Shown piece after piece: positions 47,750 to 54,715 of a stretch of 64,000 nucleotides of DNA. The translations under genes and the position numbers were made by a program. The notes below the pieces were generated by a model. The model was not told where the DNA came from. It was given only the letters and a program-made list of their open reading frames with translations, and searched no databases. The number at the start of each line of letters is the position of its first letter. Position 1 is the first letter of the stretch. Location: the NCBI RefSeq assembly GCF_000219585.1, contig NC_015731.1, forward strand, positions 682,001-746,000, read 5' to 3'. The stretch comes from Nitrosomonas sp. Is79A3. GTDB taxonomy: Bacteria; Pseudomonadota; Gammaproteobacteria; Burkholderiales; Nitrosomonadaceae.

Positions 47750-47772
47750 GTAATGTACTTCGAGTACATTAC
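47750..47772 (-). promoter_or_regulatory. Perfect hairpin between riboswitch aptamer and first gene
   Basis: GTAATGTACT and AGTACATTAC pair over ten bases with a 3-nt loop, four bases past the aptamer's 3' end in the transcript. It is the natural candidate for the riboswitch expression platform. No T-run follows it directly, so it may work through RNA folding or a weak terminator and not as a classical intrinsic terminator. Confidence 0.5.
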
Positions 47773-47775
47773 GTT

Positions 47776-47874
47776 TAACCTCCCGGGCTTTTATCCCTCC
47801 GTGGAGCCTCGCTATCACGAGACCGGAAACTCTTGGACCTGACGCCGTTTATTGTATCGACCGGAACCCTAGTT
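47776..47874 (-). promoter_or_regulatory. Guanidine-I riboswitch (ykkC)
   Basis: Read on the minus strand, the leader contains the conserved ykkC elements in order and with suitable spacing: CTAGGGTTCCGG (47872-47861), GGTCCAAGAG, and then CACGGAGGGATAAAAGCCCGGGAGG ending near 47778. The last segment has the hallmark ACGG-x-GGGA-x-AAAAGCCCGGGAG. These form the P1-P3 core that binds guanidinium and switches on expression. It lies ~60 bp before the APC permease ATG. Guanidine should therefore induce the whole six-gene operon. Confidence 0.93.
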
Positions 47875-48136
47875 TCCCATTGAATTACTGCTTTTTGAGT
47901 TGCTATGCTGCCAATCGTTCAATTGGCATTTTAGAAAGCGAGTAACGGGTGGCATTTTAAATGTGTGGTTTGTAAAAAGCAATGGTTTTGCAGATTGCGC
48001 TATTGCTTGTATTGATAGGTAAATTGCAGAACTGGATTCCAGCGTCTCGTTGTTTTCATTCTGTATTTGCGGGTCTGACAAGTCTGGTATGATGATAGCT
48101 AAATCGATCTTTTAGCTTAAAACATAAGGGGATGAT

Positions 48137-48199
48137 ATGAACAATACAGTATCGGATCTCATTTGTGACGCATTATATTACGTTATTTCGGAAGTCTAA
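48137..48199 (+). CDS. Possible 20-codon leader or truncated gene start
   Basis: The ATG at 48137 follows an excellent AAGGGGA site. The frame encodes only MNNTVSDLICDALYYVISEV before a TAA that lies inside GTCTAA, directly next to the cassette-like insert. It may be a real gene's 5' end cut off by the insertion, or a leader peptide. No function can be assigned. Confidence 0.3.
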   Translation: MNNTVSDLICDALYYVISEV

Positions 48200-48204
48200 T
48201 CCTA

Positions 48205-48849
48205 GTTAGACCTCGGAATGCCCCGTTCTCCGCTGCTCTGGCCATCTGCTGCAACCCCTGGTGAAGAGGTGGATGCAATCAAGACCGTCAGCGCGCACTT
48301 GACCGGGCTTGAATACAGTGTCCTAGCGTGGGAAGCGGCGCTGATGCTTTACAAGACTGCCAAGCATCCTCCACCCTCAGTGTCCCTTTCAGTAGCAAGC
48401 AGGTGGCGCTTCATAGCCTGCAACGAATGCGTGCTGGAGCTCTATCATCTTCGGGCTCGCCTCGAGAAAATTCAATCAGTTCTGTTACGCACTTGCCCGT
48501 CGCTGCGCAGCCTCCTCAATATGTCCAAGATGCGAGGCGCGCGCAAGATGTTGGATGACTACTTCCCTGATATCGAGGCTCTCCGCCATGCAACCGCACA
48601 CAAGGGCGAAAACGAGGCGCATCCGGAGGTCCATGCCCCCGATGGCAAGTACGCTCTCACCGGCTTCCGGGAGCCTGACCGATTTAGCGCGCCATACGAG
48701 GGGCAGCTGTACTACCTTGATATCACGGACCAGTCGCTCCAGCGGATCATTGAGGTGGTCACGGAATTCTTCGGAGCCTTTCAAGGAGCGGCCACCGAGT
48801 TAGAGAAGCAGGGGCATCTCGAATGAGGCAACTCCAACCGAGGTCTAAC
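48205..48849 (+). mobile_element. Single gene-cassette-like insert with attC-type core sites
   Basis: The insert begins GTTAGACCTCGG (48205-48216) and ends CCGAGGTCTAAC (48838-48849), a perfect 12-bp inverted repeat. GTTAGAC fits the integron core GTTRRRY and GTCTAAC the inverse core RYYYAAC. One ORF fills the space, with its ATG one base after the left repeat and its stop 11 bp before the right one, as in integron cassettes. The insert is GC-richer than its surroundings. A complete attC after 48849 is not recognisable and there is no integron integrase nearby, so this may be an isolated or secondary-site cassette. Confidence 0.6.
48218..48826 (+). CDS. Cassette-borne protein with HEPN-like Rx4H motif
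   Basis: The 202-residue, mainly helical protein has no signal peptide. Residues 123-128 read RHATAH in the context IEALRHATAHKGENEAHPE, which resembles the Rx4-6H catalytic motif of HEPN ribonucleases; acidic residues flank it. The N-terminal half (AHLTGLEYSVLAWEAALMLYK) is helical with a Trp/Glu-rich stretch. The C-terminus is an alpha/beta tail. No neighbour looks like an antitoxin partner within the insert. Codon and base composition differ from neighbouring genes, indicating transfer. A toxin, defence or purely structural role is possible, and I cannot choose. Confidence 0.6.
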   Translation: MPRSPLLWPSAATPGEEVDAIKTVSAHLTGLEYSVLAWEAALMLYKTAKHPPPSVSLSVASRWRFIACNECVLELYHLRARLEKIQSVLLRTCPSLRSLLNMSKMRGARKMLDDYFPDIEALRHATAHKGENEAHPEVHAPDGKYALTGFREPDRFSAPYEGQLYYLDITDQSLQRIIEVVTEFFGAFQGAATELEKQGHLE

Positions 48850-48973
48850 GGTCGTTGTCAAGCTAGTTGTCGCCTGAGCGTATGAATTTATGCTGTCTTT
48901 TTGAGTTCTAAATTAACCTCCTTTTGATTGGTTTTTTCGGGAACGCGTTGATCTGGATTTAAATGAACGACAC

Positions 48974-49028
48974 GAACTGGCAGCCAGTTCCGAGCGCGGT
49001 AGGTTGGGGTGACGATAGGAACCCCAAC
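48974..49028. repeat. Two adjacent palindromes downstream of the cassette
   Basis: GAACTGGC-A-GCCAGTTC (48974-48990) is a perfect 8-bp palindrome. It is followed by GTTGGGGT (49003-49010) pairing with ACCCCAAC (49021-49028). The second resembles a widespread short GC-rich repeat unit of the GTTGGGGT type, possibly a dispersed repeat. It is next to the 3' end of the antitoxin gene and could act as its transcript end. No T-run. Confidence 0.55.
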
Positions 49029-49039
49029 ATCACACTTCT

Positions 49040-49294
49040 CTATGCAGCAACCTCAATATTCCACCCGGGAAAAACCAATACCGCAGGGTGACATTTCAGT
49101 GCTTTTGCTATTATTTTTGCACGTTCTATCCCTAAATTGATTTTGTCATGCTCGATGGCAGAGATTGTCGATTGCGGAATACCGGTCAGTTCTGCTAATT
49201 CGTTCTGACTGAATCCCTGAAGCTCGCGAATAATTTTTACGGATTCACCTACGGTGACACCACACGTTTTTTTTGCCAGTTGATATTCATTCAT
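49040..49294 (-). CDS. XRE-family antitoxin-like transcriptional regulator
   Basis: The 84-residue protein has a helix-turn-helix in the region IIRELQGFSQNELAELTGIPQSTISAIEHDK, with the conserved Gln of the XRE fold and a following AKIIAKALKCHPAVLVF. The ATG at 49294 overlaps the stop of an upstream toxin remnant (ATGA), the usual toxin-before-antitoxin order of HigBA-like pairs. It probably binds its own promoter. With the toxin damaged, it may remain only as a repressor or an orphan antitoxin. Confidence 0.85.
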   Translation of the reverse strand: MNEYQLAKKTCGVTVGESVKIIRELQGFSQNELAELTGIPQSTISAIEHDKINLGIERAKIIAKALKCHPAVLVFPGWNIEVAA

Positions 49295-49512
49295 TTTTTT
49301 CTCCGGTAATCGTGGGGCGATACTTGCTCAACTTGCACATAAACTTCATTGGCGATGATTTTATAAATGACTCGATATTGCTGATTTAACTGTGAAGATC
49401 GGTAGCCATCCCATTCGCCTTTTAATGCTTCATCAGAAGAACCCTCAATCAGCGATAACCCTTATTGGCAGGAAATTATTACAATATCTTTCCACTTTTC
49501 ATAGATCGCATA
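49291..49512 (-). pseudogene. Truncated RelE/HigB-type toxin
   Basis: The minus frame from 49512 reads YAIYEKWKDIVIISCQ, a TAA stop at 49464-49462, and then GLSLIEGSSDEALKGEWDGYRSSQLNQQYRVIYKIIANEVYVQVEQVSPHDYRRKK before the final TGA. The second part is an unmistakable RelE-superfamily toxin C-terminus (EALKGEWDGYRSS, LNQQYRVIYK). The N-terminal ~30 residues and start codon are missing, and the internal stop disrupts the rest. It therefore appears inactivated, leaving its antitoxin gene overlapping at ATGA. The upstream lipoprotein gene ends 4 bp away. Confidence 0.8.
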
Positions 49513-49516
49513 TTAA

Positions 49517-50053
49517 TCAAAAACAATGATCAATTGTTTCCACCTTGTATAAGCGCTGGGAGAGTGAAGCGTTAGGATCCGGTGTATAAGAGGCCGGTGG
49601 ATAATTGCTTAGCAGATCTTTGCTGCTACGAATTTCGATTTCGGATTGGGTGTTCTGCGCATTACCGGTATCTTTGATCGTCATGATCCAGTTCCCATTG
49701 CCGTGGGTAATGGGTTTGTTGATGTTCCCTGAAGACTTAGGATTATGAATCTCAGTGATGTAGTAAGTCTTGGCAGCTTCGTCGTGCATTTGCGGGTATC
49801 CATCTACTTGGAAAGATTCGTGGTAGATAAAATAGGTATTGATATCACGCCAGGTATGACGATGCCATTTCGGTAAAGGAAATCCTTCCTCGCTTTTTAG
49901 ACATTCCGCAATTTCCAGATAATTTTTGTCACTGCTGCGGCTATAAATAATTTTCTGACTGAGTAATTCTTCTCGTGTGGGTGTTGTCATGCAAGCGGAT
50001 AACATGAATGTACAGAGCAGAAGCGGGATCGATTTTTTTAGAGAATGGCGCAT
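49517..50053 (-). CDS. Putative lipoprotein, 178 aa, unknown
   Basis: The protein begins MRHSLKKSIPLLLCTFMLSAC: basic residues, a hydrophobic core and lipobox LSAC at 18-21, so it is an exported, Cys-anchored lipoprotein. The mature part is rich in Tyr, His, Asn and Ser (EEGFPLPKWHRHTWRDINTYFIYHESFQVDG) with no domain I can name. It is a stand-alone gene on the minus strand, and its end lies 4 bp from the remains of the toxin gene. A window region of ~400 bp with no clear features lies upstream. Confidence 0.7.
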   Translation of the reverse strand: MRHSLKKSIPLLLCTFMLSACMTTPTREELLSQKIIYSRSSDKNYLEIAECLKSEEGFPLPKWHRHTWRDINTYFIYHESFQVDGYPQMHDEAAKTYYITEIHNPKSSGNINKPITHGNGNWIMTIKDTGNAQNTQSEIEIRSSKDLLSNYPPASYTPDPNASLSQRLYKVETIDHCF

Positions 50054-50458
50054 AAGATGGAAAGCTTAGAATTTTAATATTTAGGGTAAATCGAATGGTA
50101 TCAGAATCATTTTGTATTGCCCATGAGCGAAGGAGGATTAGATAGTGCAGGCCGTATCCTCTGAATGAACCAGTATCTGCAAATTTTCTGTTTTATTTAA
50201 GTAAAGAAATCGTTGTTGTCTCAGCGCTCTCCATGTTTTACTAGCGTCTTGCGGGACCAGATAATCTCAATGTGTAACGTAAAAACTGCCGGCTAACACT
50301 AATAGCTCAAAACTTCAGATTGTTATGAGATTTTCTTTGCTTTTCTATAAGGATAATTTATTGAGCACACCTTTGTTTATAGTAAACTCTCGTTTCACTT
50401 GTTAGAATCAACATTTTTCAAAAATAGATCAGATTACATTATTAACTTAGGATTGTTC
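50054..50458. other. 405-bp intergenic region before the aminotransferase gene
   Basis: This region separates divergent lipoprotein and aminotransferase genes and should hold their promoters. Only a small GTTTA-TAG-TAAAC palindrome (50375-50387) stands out; no confident promoter or RNA motif was seen. Confidence 0.4.
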
Positions 50459-51676
50459 ATGAATACCGAAGATTTTCGCCCAGAAAAAGAAATCAAAATA
50501 TTTTATCCACCCCAGCGCGTTCTGATGGGACCGGGGCCATCGGATACCCATCCGCGCGTGCTGAATGCCATGGCACGTCCGACCTTAGGTCACCTTGACC
50601 CTGTTTTTACCGAAATGATGGAAGAGATTAAGGGGTTGATGCGCTATGCATTCCAAACCAAAAACCGGATGACTTTTCCGGTTTCCGGACCGGGATCTGT
50701 CGGTATGGAAATGTGCTTTGTTAACATGATCGAACCCGGTGATAAAGTGATCGTGTGTCGCAATGGGGTTTTCGGCGGCCGTATGATTGAGAACGTTGAG
50801 CGTCATGGCGGTGTTGCGGTCGTTGTGGAGGATAAATGGGGTGAACCGGTTGATCCGCAGAAAGTGGAAGATGCGCTGAAAAAGAACCCCGATGCCAAGA
50901 TTGTTGCGTTTGTTCACGCAGAAACTTCTACCGGCGCGCAGTCCGATGCCAAGACACTGTGCGAAATCGCGCGCAAATATAATTGCCTGACGATTGTGGA
51001 TACCGTCACTTCGCTGGGCGGCACGCCGATTAAAGTCGATGAGTGGGGAATTGATGCGATTTATTCCGGCAGTCAAAAATGCTTATCTTGCCCGCCCGGT
51101 CTGTCTCCAGTGAGTTTCTCCGAGCGTGTAACCGAACTGGTTAAGAATCGTAAGACGAAAGTACATAGCTGGTTTATGGATATCGGCTTGTTGTTAAATT
51201 ACTGGGGATCATCAGCCCGTACGTATCACCATACGGCACCGACCAATGCGTTGTATGCACTACATGAATCATTGTTGATGCTGGCTGAAGAAGGATTGGA
51301 ACATTCCTGGGCACGGCATCGGTATAATTATGAAGCCTTAAAAGCCGGGTTCGCGACATTGGGCATGAATTATGTGGTTGCGGAGCAACATCGCTTGCCG
51401 CAATTGAATTCCGTTTTTGTACCGGCTGGTGTGGATGAAAAAGAAGTCCGCCGCCGCTTGTTGGATGACTATAGTCTTGAGATTGGCGCCGGTTTGGGTG
51501 ATTTTGCAGGAAAAGTATGGCGCTTCGGCCTGATGGGCACATCCTGTCGCGTAGAGAACGTGATTTTCTGCTTAAATGCACTGGAAAGTATTCTATCCGA
51601 CATGGGCATGAAAGTAGAACGCGGTGCTGCGGCAACAGCGGCGCATCAGAAGTATGCAGAAAAACCTATGTCTTAA
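50459..51676 (+). CDS. Serine-glyoxylate aminotransferase (class V)
   Basis: The 405-residue PLP enzyme transfers the amino group of serine to glyoxylate, giving hydroxypyruvate and glycine; related enzymes use alanine. I start at the ATG at 50459 with an AGGA site; the frame upstream is not conserved. Family features are RVLMGPGPSDTHPRVLNAM, HAETSTGAQSDAKTL and IVDTVTSLGGTPI, with the PLP Lys in IYSGSQKCLSCPPGLSP. It would serve 2-phosphoglycolate salvage or C2/C1 metabolism in an autotroph. It stands alone and is followed by a strong terminator. Confidence 0.9.
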   Translation: MNTEDFRPEKEIKIFYPPQRVLMGPGPSDTHPRVLNAMARPTLGHLDPVFTEMMEEIKGLMRYAFQTKNRMTFPVSGPGSVGMEMCFVNMIEPGDKVIVCRNGVFGGRMIENVERHGGVAVVVEDKWGEPVDPQKVEDALKKNPDAKIVAFVHAETSTGAQSDAKTLCEIARKYNCLTIVDTVTSLGGTPIKVDEWGIDAIYSGSQKCLSCPPGLSPVSFSERVTELVKNRKTKVHSWFMDIGLLLNYWGSSARTYHHTAPTNALYALHESLLMLAEEGLEHSWARHRYNYEALKAGFATLGMNYVVAEQHRLPQLNSVFVPAGVDEKEVRRRLLDDYSLEIGAGLGDFAGKVWRFGLMGTSCRVENVIFCLNALESILSDMGMKVERGAAATAAHQKYAEKPMS

Positions 51677-51711
51677 GGTTTTCTCGGAATTGCTGGCATT
51701 TTAGCCGCTCC

Positions 51712-51749
51712 ATGCCACTTTCTCGTTGTGTACGATGAGAAAGTGGCAT
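51712..51749 (+). terminator. Rho-independent terminator after aminotransferase
   Basis: ATGCCACTTTCTC (51712-51724) pairs with GAGAAAGTGGCAT (51737-51749), 13 bp with a 12-nt loop, followed by a TCTTTT stretch. It ends the aminotransferase transcript before the polysaccharide genes. Confidence 0.8.
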
Positions 51750-51789
51750 ATGTCTTTTATTGACACTTATAACGGATAATCCGGTCACT

Positions 51790-52782
51790 ATGGTTTTGGA
51801 TTCTCCCCTATCAGTTGTAGCAGCGCCGCTGGTGTCTTTTTTTATCTCTTTTTTCTCAATTTTATGGTTGATCAAGAGAAAGGCTGATTGGGTGTTGGAT
51901 CATCCGAATTCACGTTCGCTACATTCTGTGCCGGTGTCCCGTATTGGTGGCTTAGGCTTGTTATTCGGGGTAATCACTGCCTGGTTATGTTTTTCGGTTG
52001 TAATGCCCATTACGGTTTGGGTAGGTATAGGCCTGCTGGCGGGTATATCATTGATTGACGATGTTTGGCACGCGCCGGTGTGGTGCCGGTTGCTGATTCA
52101 GAGTATCGTTGCCGCTGGATTTGCTGTGACGCTATTGTTGGAGCCCTATGGCTGGATGATGGCATTGTGTGCCGCAGTTGCAGTGGTCTGGATGGCTAAT
52201 CTTTATAACTTTATGGATGGCTCGGATGGCCTGGCGGGCGGAATGACCGTGATTGGGTTTGGCTATTATGGCTTAATTGCATATTTGGCAGGGAATTACG
52301 ATTTTGCTGTCATTAATTTTTCAATAGCCGCCGCCGCTGCCGCATTTTTGCGCCATAATTTTTATCCGGCGCGCATTTTCCTGGGCGATGTGGGGGCTAT
52401 TCCACTTGGATTCCTGGCCGCTGTATTGGGAATACTCGGATGGATGGATAGTTTGTGGTCATTGTGGGTGCCGTTGCTGGTATTCTTACCTTTTATCGCA
52501 GATTCGACAGTCACACTGATAAAGCGTCTGTTGCGCGGGAGAAAAATCTGGCAAGCGCATCGTGAGCATTATTATCAGCGCTTGGTGCAAAGCGGTTTTG
52601 GCCATCGTAATACGGCTTTATCGGCTTATGCTTTGATGCTCACCGCAGGCGCAAGTGCTGTGTGGGCGGATAGGCAAGACCCGGCGGTGCAAAGTTGGGT
52701 TGCAATGTTATGGGGAGGTTTTTATTTGCTATTAATGTTTATTTCTGATTGGAATCAGAAATATTATTCCAATCGGGGATAG
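51790..52782 (+). CDS. Undecaprenyl-phosphate sugar-1-phosphate transferase (WecA/WbpL type, GT4)
   Basis: The ~330-residue polytopic protein of the MraY/WecA family moves an N-acetylhexosamine-1-phosphate onto undecaprenyl phosphate, starting O-antigen or capsule units. It has about ten membrane segments. Conserved cytosolic motifs are DHPNSRSLHSVPVSRIGGLGL, GISLIDD, the catalytic NLYNFMDGSDGLAGG, and RIFLGDVGAIPLGF; the C-terminal HREHYYQRL is the WbpL/WecA His motif. The ATG at 51790 is chosen over an upstream TTG at 51760. The next gene starts one base after the stop. Confidence 0.88.
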   Translation: MVLDSPLSVVAAPLVSFFISFFSILWLIKRKADWVLDHPNSRSLHSVPVSRIGGLGLLFGVITAWLCFSVVMPITVWVGIGLLAGISLIDDVWHAPVWCRLLIQSIVAAGFAVTLLLEPYGWMMALCAAVAVVWMANLYNFMDGSDGLAGGMTVIGFGYYGLIAYLAGNYDFAVINFSIAAAAAAFLRHNFYPARIFLGDVGAIPLGFLAAVLGILGWMDSLWSLWVPLLVFLPFIADSTVTLIKRLLRGRKIWQAHREHYYQRLVQSGFGHRNTALSAYALMLTAGASAVWADRQDPAVQSWVAMLWGGFYLLLMFISDWNQKYYSNRG

Positions 52783-52783
52783 T

Positions 52784-54673
52784 ATGTTTCGCAGAAAATA
52801 CGGAATACGCACCTTCATTGCTTTCACGCATGATTTTATTGCAATTGCCGTAGCATGGTGGCTTGCTTATCTATTTCGTTTTAATTTTGAGATTCCTGCG
52901 CCTTCATTACAGCTCTTGCTGGAAATTCTGCCGTGGACAGTGCTTGTTCAGGGCAGTTTCTTTTTGTGGCTCGGACTTTACCGCGGATTATGGCGCTATG
53001 CCAGCCTACCTGATCTAAAAAGAATTTTTGTCACGGTGATAAGCGGTACTGTGACTGTATTGCTGATCTTGTGGCCATTGGGTTTGCTGGTCAATATTCC
53101 AATAGCGGTCATTCTGTTGGCGCCATTATTATTGCTGCTGATCATGGGTGGCAGCCGTTTAACCTATCGCGCATGGAAAGAGCGCCGTCTCTATGGTCTG
53201 GAGAGTAATGAAGCGAAGCTGGTATTGATACTCGGCGCCGGCAGTACTGCAGTGAGTCTGGTTAAAGATTTGACGAGAAGCCGTGACTGGCACGTTGTTG
53301 GAATGCTGGATGATGATCCAAGAAAATTGGGTACGCGATTGCAAGGCATTCGTGTGCTCGGCACGATCAATGAATTGCCGCAGTGGGTGCAGAAACTGAA
53401 TGTCGGTCATGTGATTATTGCCATACCATCCGTTTCTCGTCGAATACACCGCCAAGCTTTGGAGATGTGCTCGGAAATCGGCGTGAAAGCGATGACGGTG
53501 CCGTCTTACGCAGATCTGATCAGTGGTAAAACCACCGTGTCACAGATTCGTGAGATAGAGCTCGATGATTTGCTGGGTAGAGCGCCTGTAGTTTTGGATA
53601 ATGACGGATTACATGGTTTGCTGACAGGAAAAGTAATCCTGGTTACAGGAGCGGGCGGTTCGATTGGGTCAGAATTATGCCGCCAGCTCGCTGCATTTAA
53701 ACCCAATCGCATTGTTTTCCTTGAACTGAACGAATTTGCACTCTACAGCATACAAGAGGAATTCTTGTCGCGTTTTCCTGGCATGGCTATGTCGTTTGTC
53801 ATCGGTGATATCAAAGACCATGCGCGCATGACACAATTATTCACGCAATTCCGGCCTTCCGTAGTCTTTCATGCCGCTGCTTACAAGCATGTTCCGCTCA
53901 TGGAACAAGAAAATGCGTGCCAAGCTTTGCTGAATAATGTCCTGGGTACGTATGTGCTGGCTCAGGTGGCGATAAGTTTTGGCGTGAAAAAATTTGTACT
54001 TATTTCGACAGATAAAGCGGTCAATCCTGTGAGTGTTATGGGAGCCAGTAAGCGACTGGCTGAGATGGTGTGTCAAGCTTTGCAGCAGTCTATTACAAAG
54101 AATGCGAAACCTGACCAGAATAATCAATCGAATCAAACCTGCTTTGTAATGGTGCGTTTTGGCAATGTATTGGGTAGTACCGGCAGTGTTATCCCAAAAT
54201 TTCGCGAACAGATTGCCAGAGGGGGTCCCATCACGATCACTCATCCGGAAATGACACGTTATTTCATGTCTATCCCGGAGGCGGCACAACTGGTTTTACA
54301 AGCCGGGCTGATGGGAGGGACAAAAGGCGGCGGGGAAATATTTGTGTTGGATATGGGTGACCCGGTCAAGATTGTTGATCTGGCTAATGATCTAATCCAT
54401 TTGTCGGGATTGGGAGAGGATGATATTCGTATTGTTTTCAGTGGACTGCGGCCTGGTGAGAAGTTGCATGAGGAGCTGCTGGCAGCCAGTGAGAATACTT
54501 TTCCGACACCGCATCAAAAATTACGTATTGCGCAGGCACGCCAGGTTGATGAACAGTGGCTATCCGAGCTGACTGTCTGGTTGAATAAAATAACTGTTTT
54601 AAGCGATCAGGAAGTCCGGGATCAACTGGTCAAGTGGGTGCCGGAATATATCACTAAGGAAACGGAGCATTAA
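52784..54673 (+). CDS. Nucleotide-sugar 4,6-dehydratase, WbpM/CapD type
   Basis: The 629-residue protein has four N-terminal membrane helices and a first Rossmann-like CoA-binding domain (~145-260; LVLILGAGSTAVSLVKDL). An extended SDR dehydratase domain spans ~285-600 (GKVILVTGAGGSIGSELCRQL, GDIKDHARM, HAAAYKHVPLMEQ, ISTDKAVNPVSVMGASKR). SMxxxK replaces the usual YxxxK, as in this family, which makes UDP-4-keto-6-deoxy sugars from UDP-GlcNAc. With the adjacent GT4 transferase it probably builds the first sugar of an O-antigen. Confidence 0.92.
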   Translation: MFRRKYGIRTFIAFTHDFIAIAVAWWLAYLFRFNFEIPAPSLQLLLEILPWTVLVQGSFFLWLGLYRGLWRYASLPDLKRIFVTVISGTVTVLLILWPLGLLVNIPIAVILLAPLLLLLIMGGSRLTYRAWKERRLYGLESNEAKLVLILGAGSTAVSLVKDLTRSRDWHVVGMLDDDPRKLGTRLQGIRVLGTINELPQWVQKLNVGHVIIAIPSVSRRIHRQALEMCSEIGVKAMTVPSYADLISGKTTVSQIREIELDDLLGRAPVVLDNDGLHGLLTGKVILVTGAGGSIGSELCRQLAAFKPNRIVFLELNEFALYSIQEEFLSRFPGMAMSFVIGDIKDHARMTQLFTQFRPSVVFHAAAYKHVPLMEQENACQALLNNVLGTYVLAQVAISFGVKKFVLISTDKAVNPVSVMGASKRLAEMVCQALQQSITKNAKPDQNNQSNQTCFVMVRFGNVLGSTGSVIPKFREQIARGGPITITHPEMTRYFMSIPEAAQLVLQAGLMGGTKGGGEIFVLDMGDPVKIVDLANDLIHLSGLGEDDIRIVFSGLRPGEKLHEELLAASENTFPTPHQKLRIAQARQVDEQWLSELTVWLNKITVLSDQEVRDQLVKWVPEYITKETEH

Positions 54674-54715
54674 CTGATTGGTTTTCAGCTGCAACATGGC
54701 TCCAAAAAACTAACG

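Noticed and set aside
47750..47772. Classical Rho-independent terminator in the guanidine leader
   Set aside because: The hairpin is perfect but no T-run follows it on the minus strand, so I list it only as a candidate expression platform.
48205..48900. A complete integron (intI plus attI plus cassette array)
   Set aside because: Only one cassette-like gene is present; there is no integrase gene, and the right attC is not complete.
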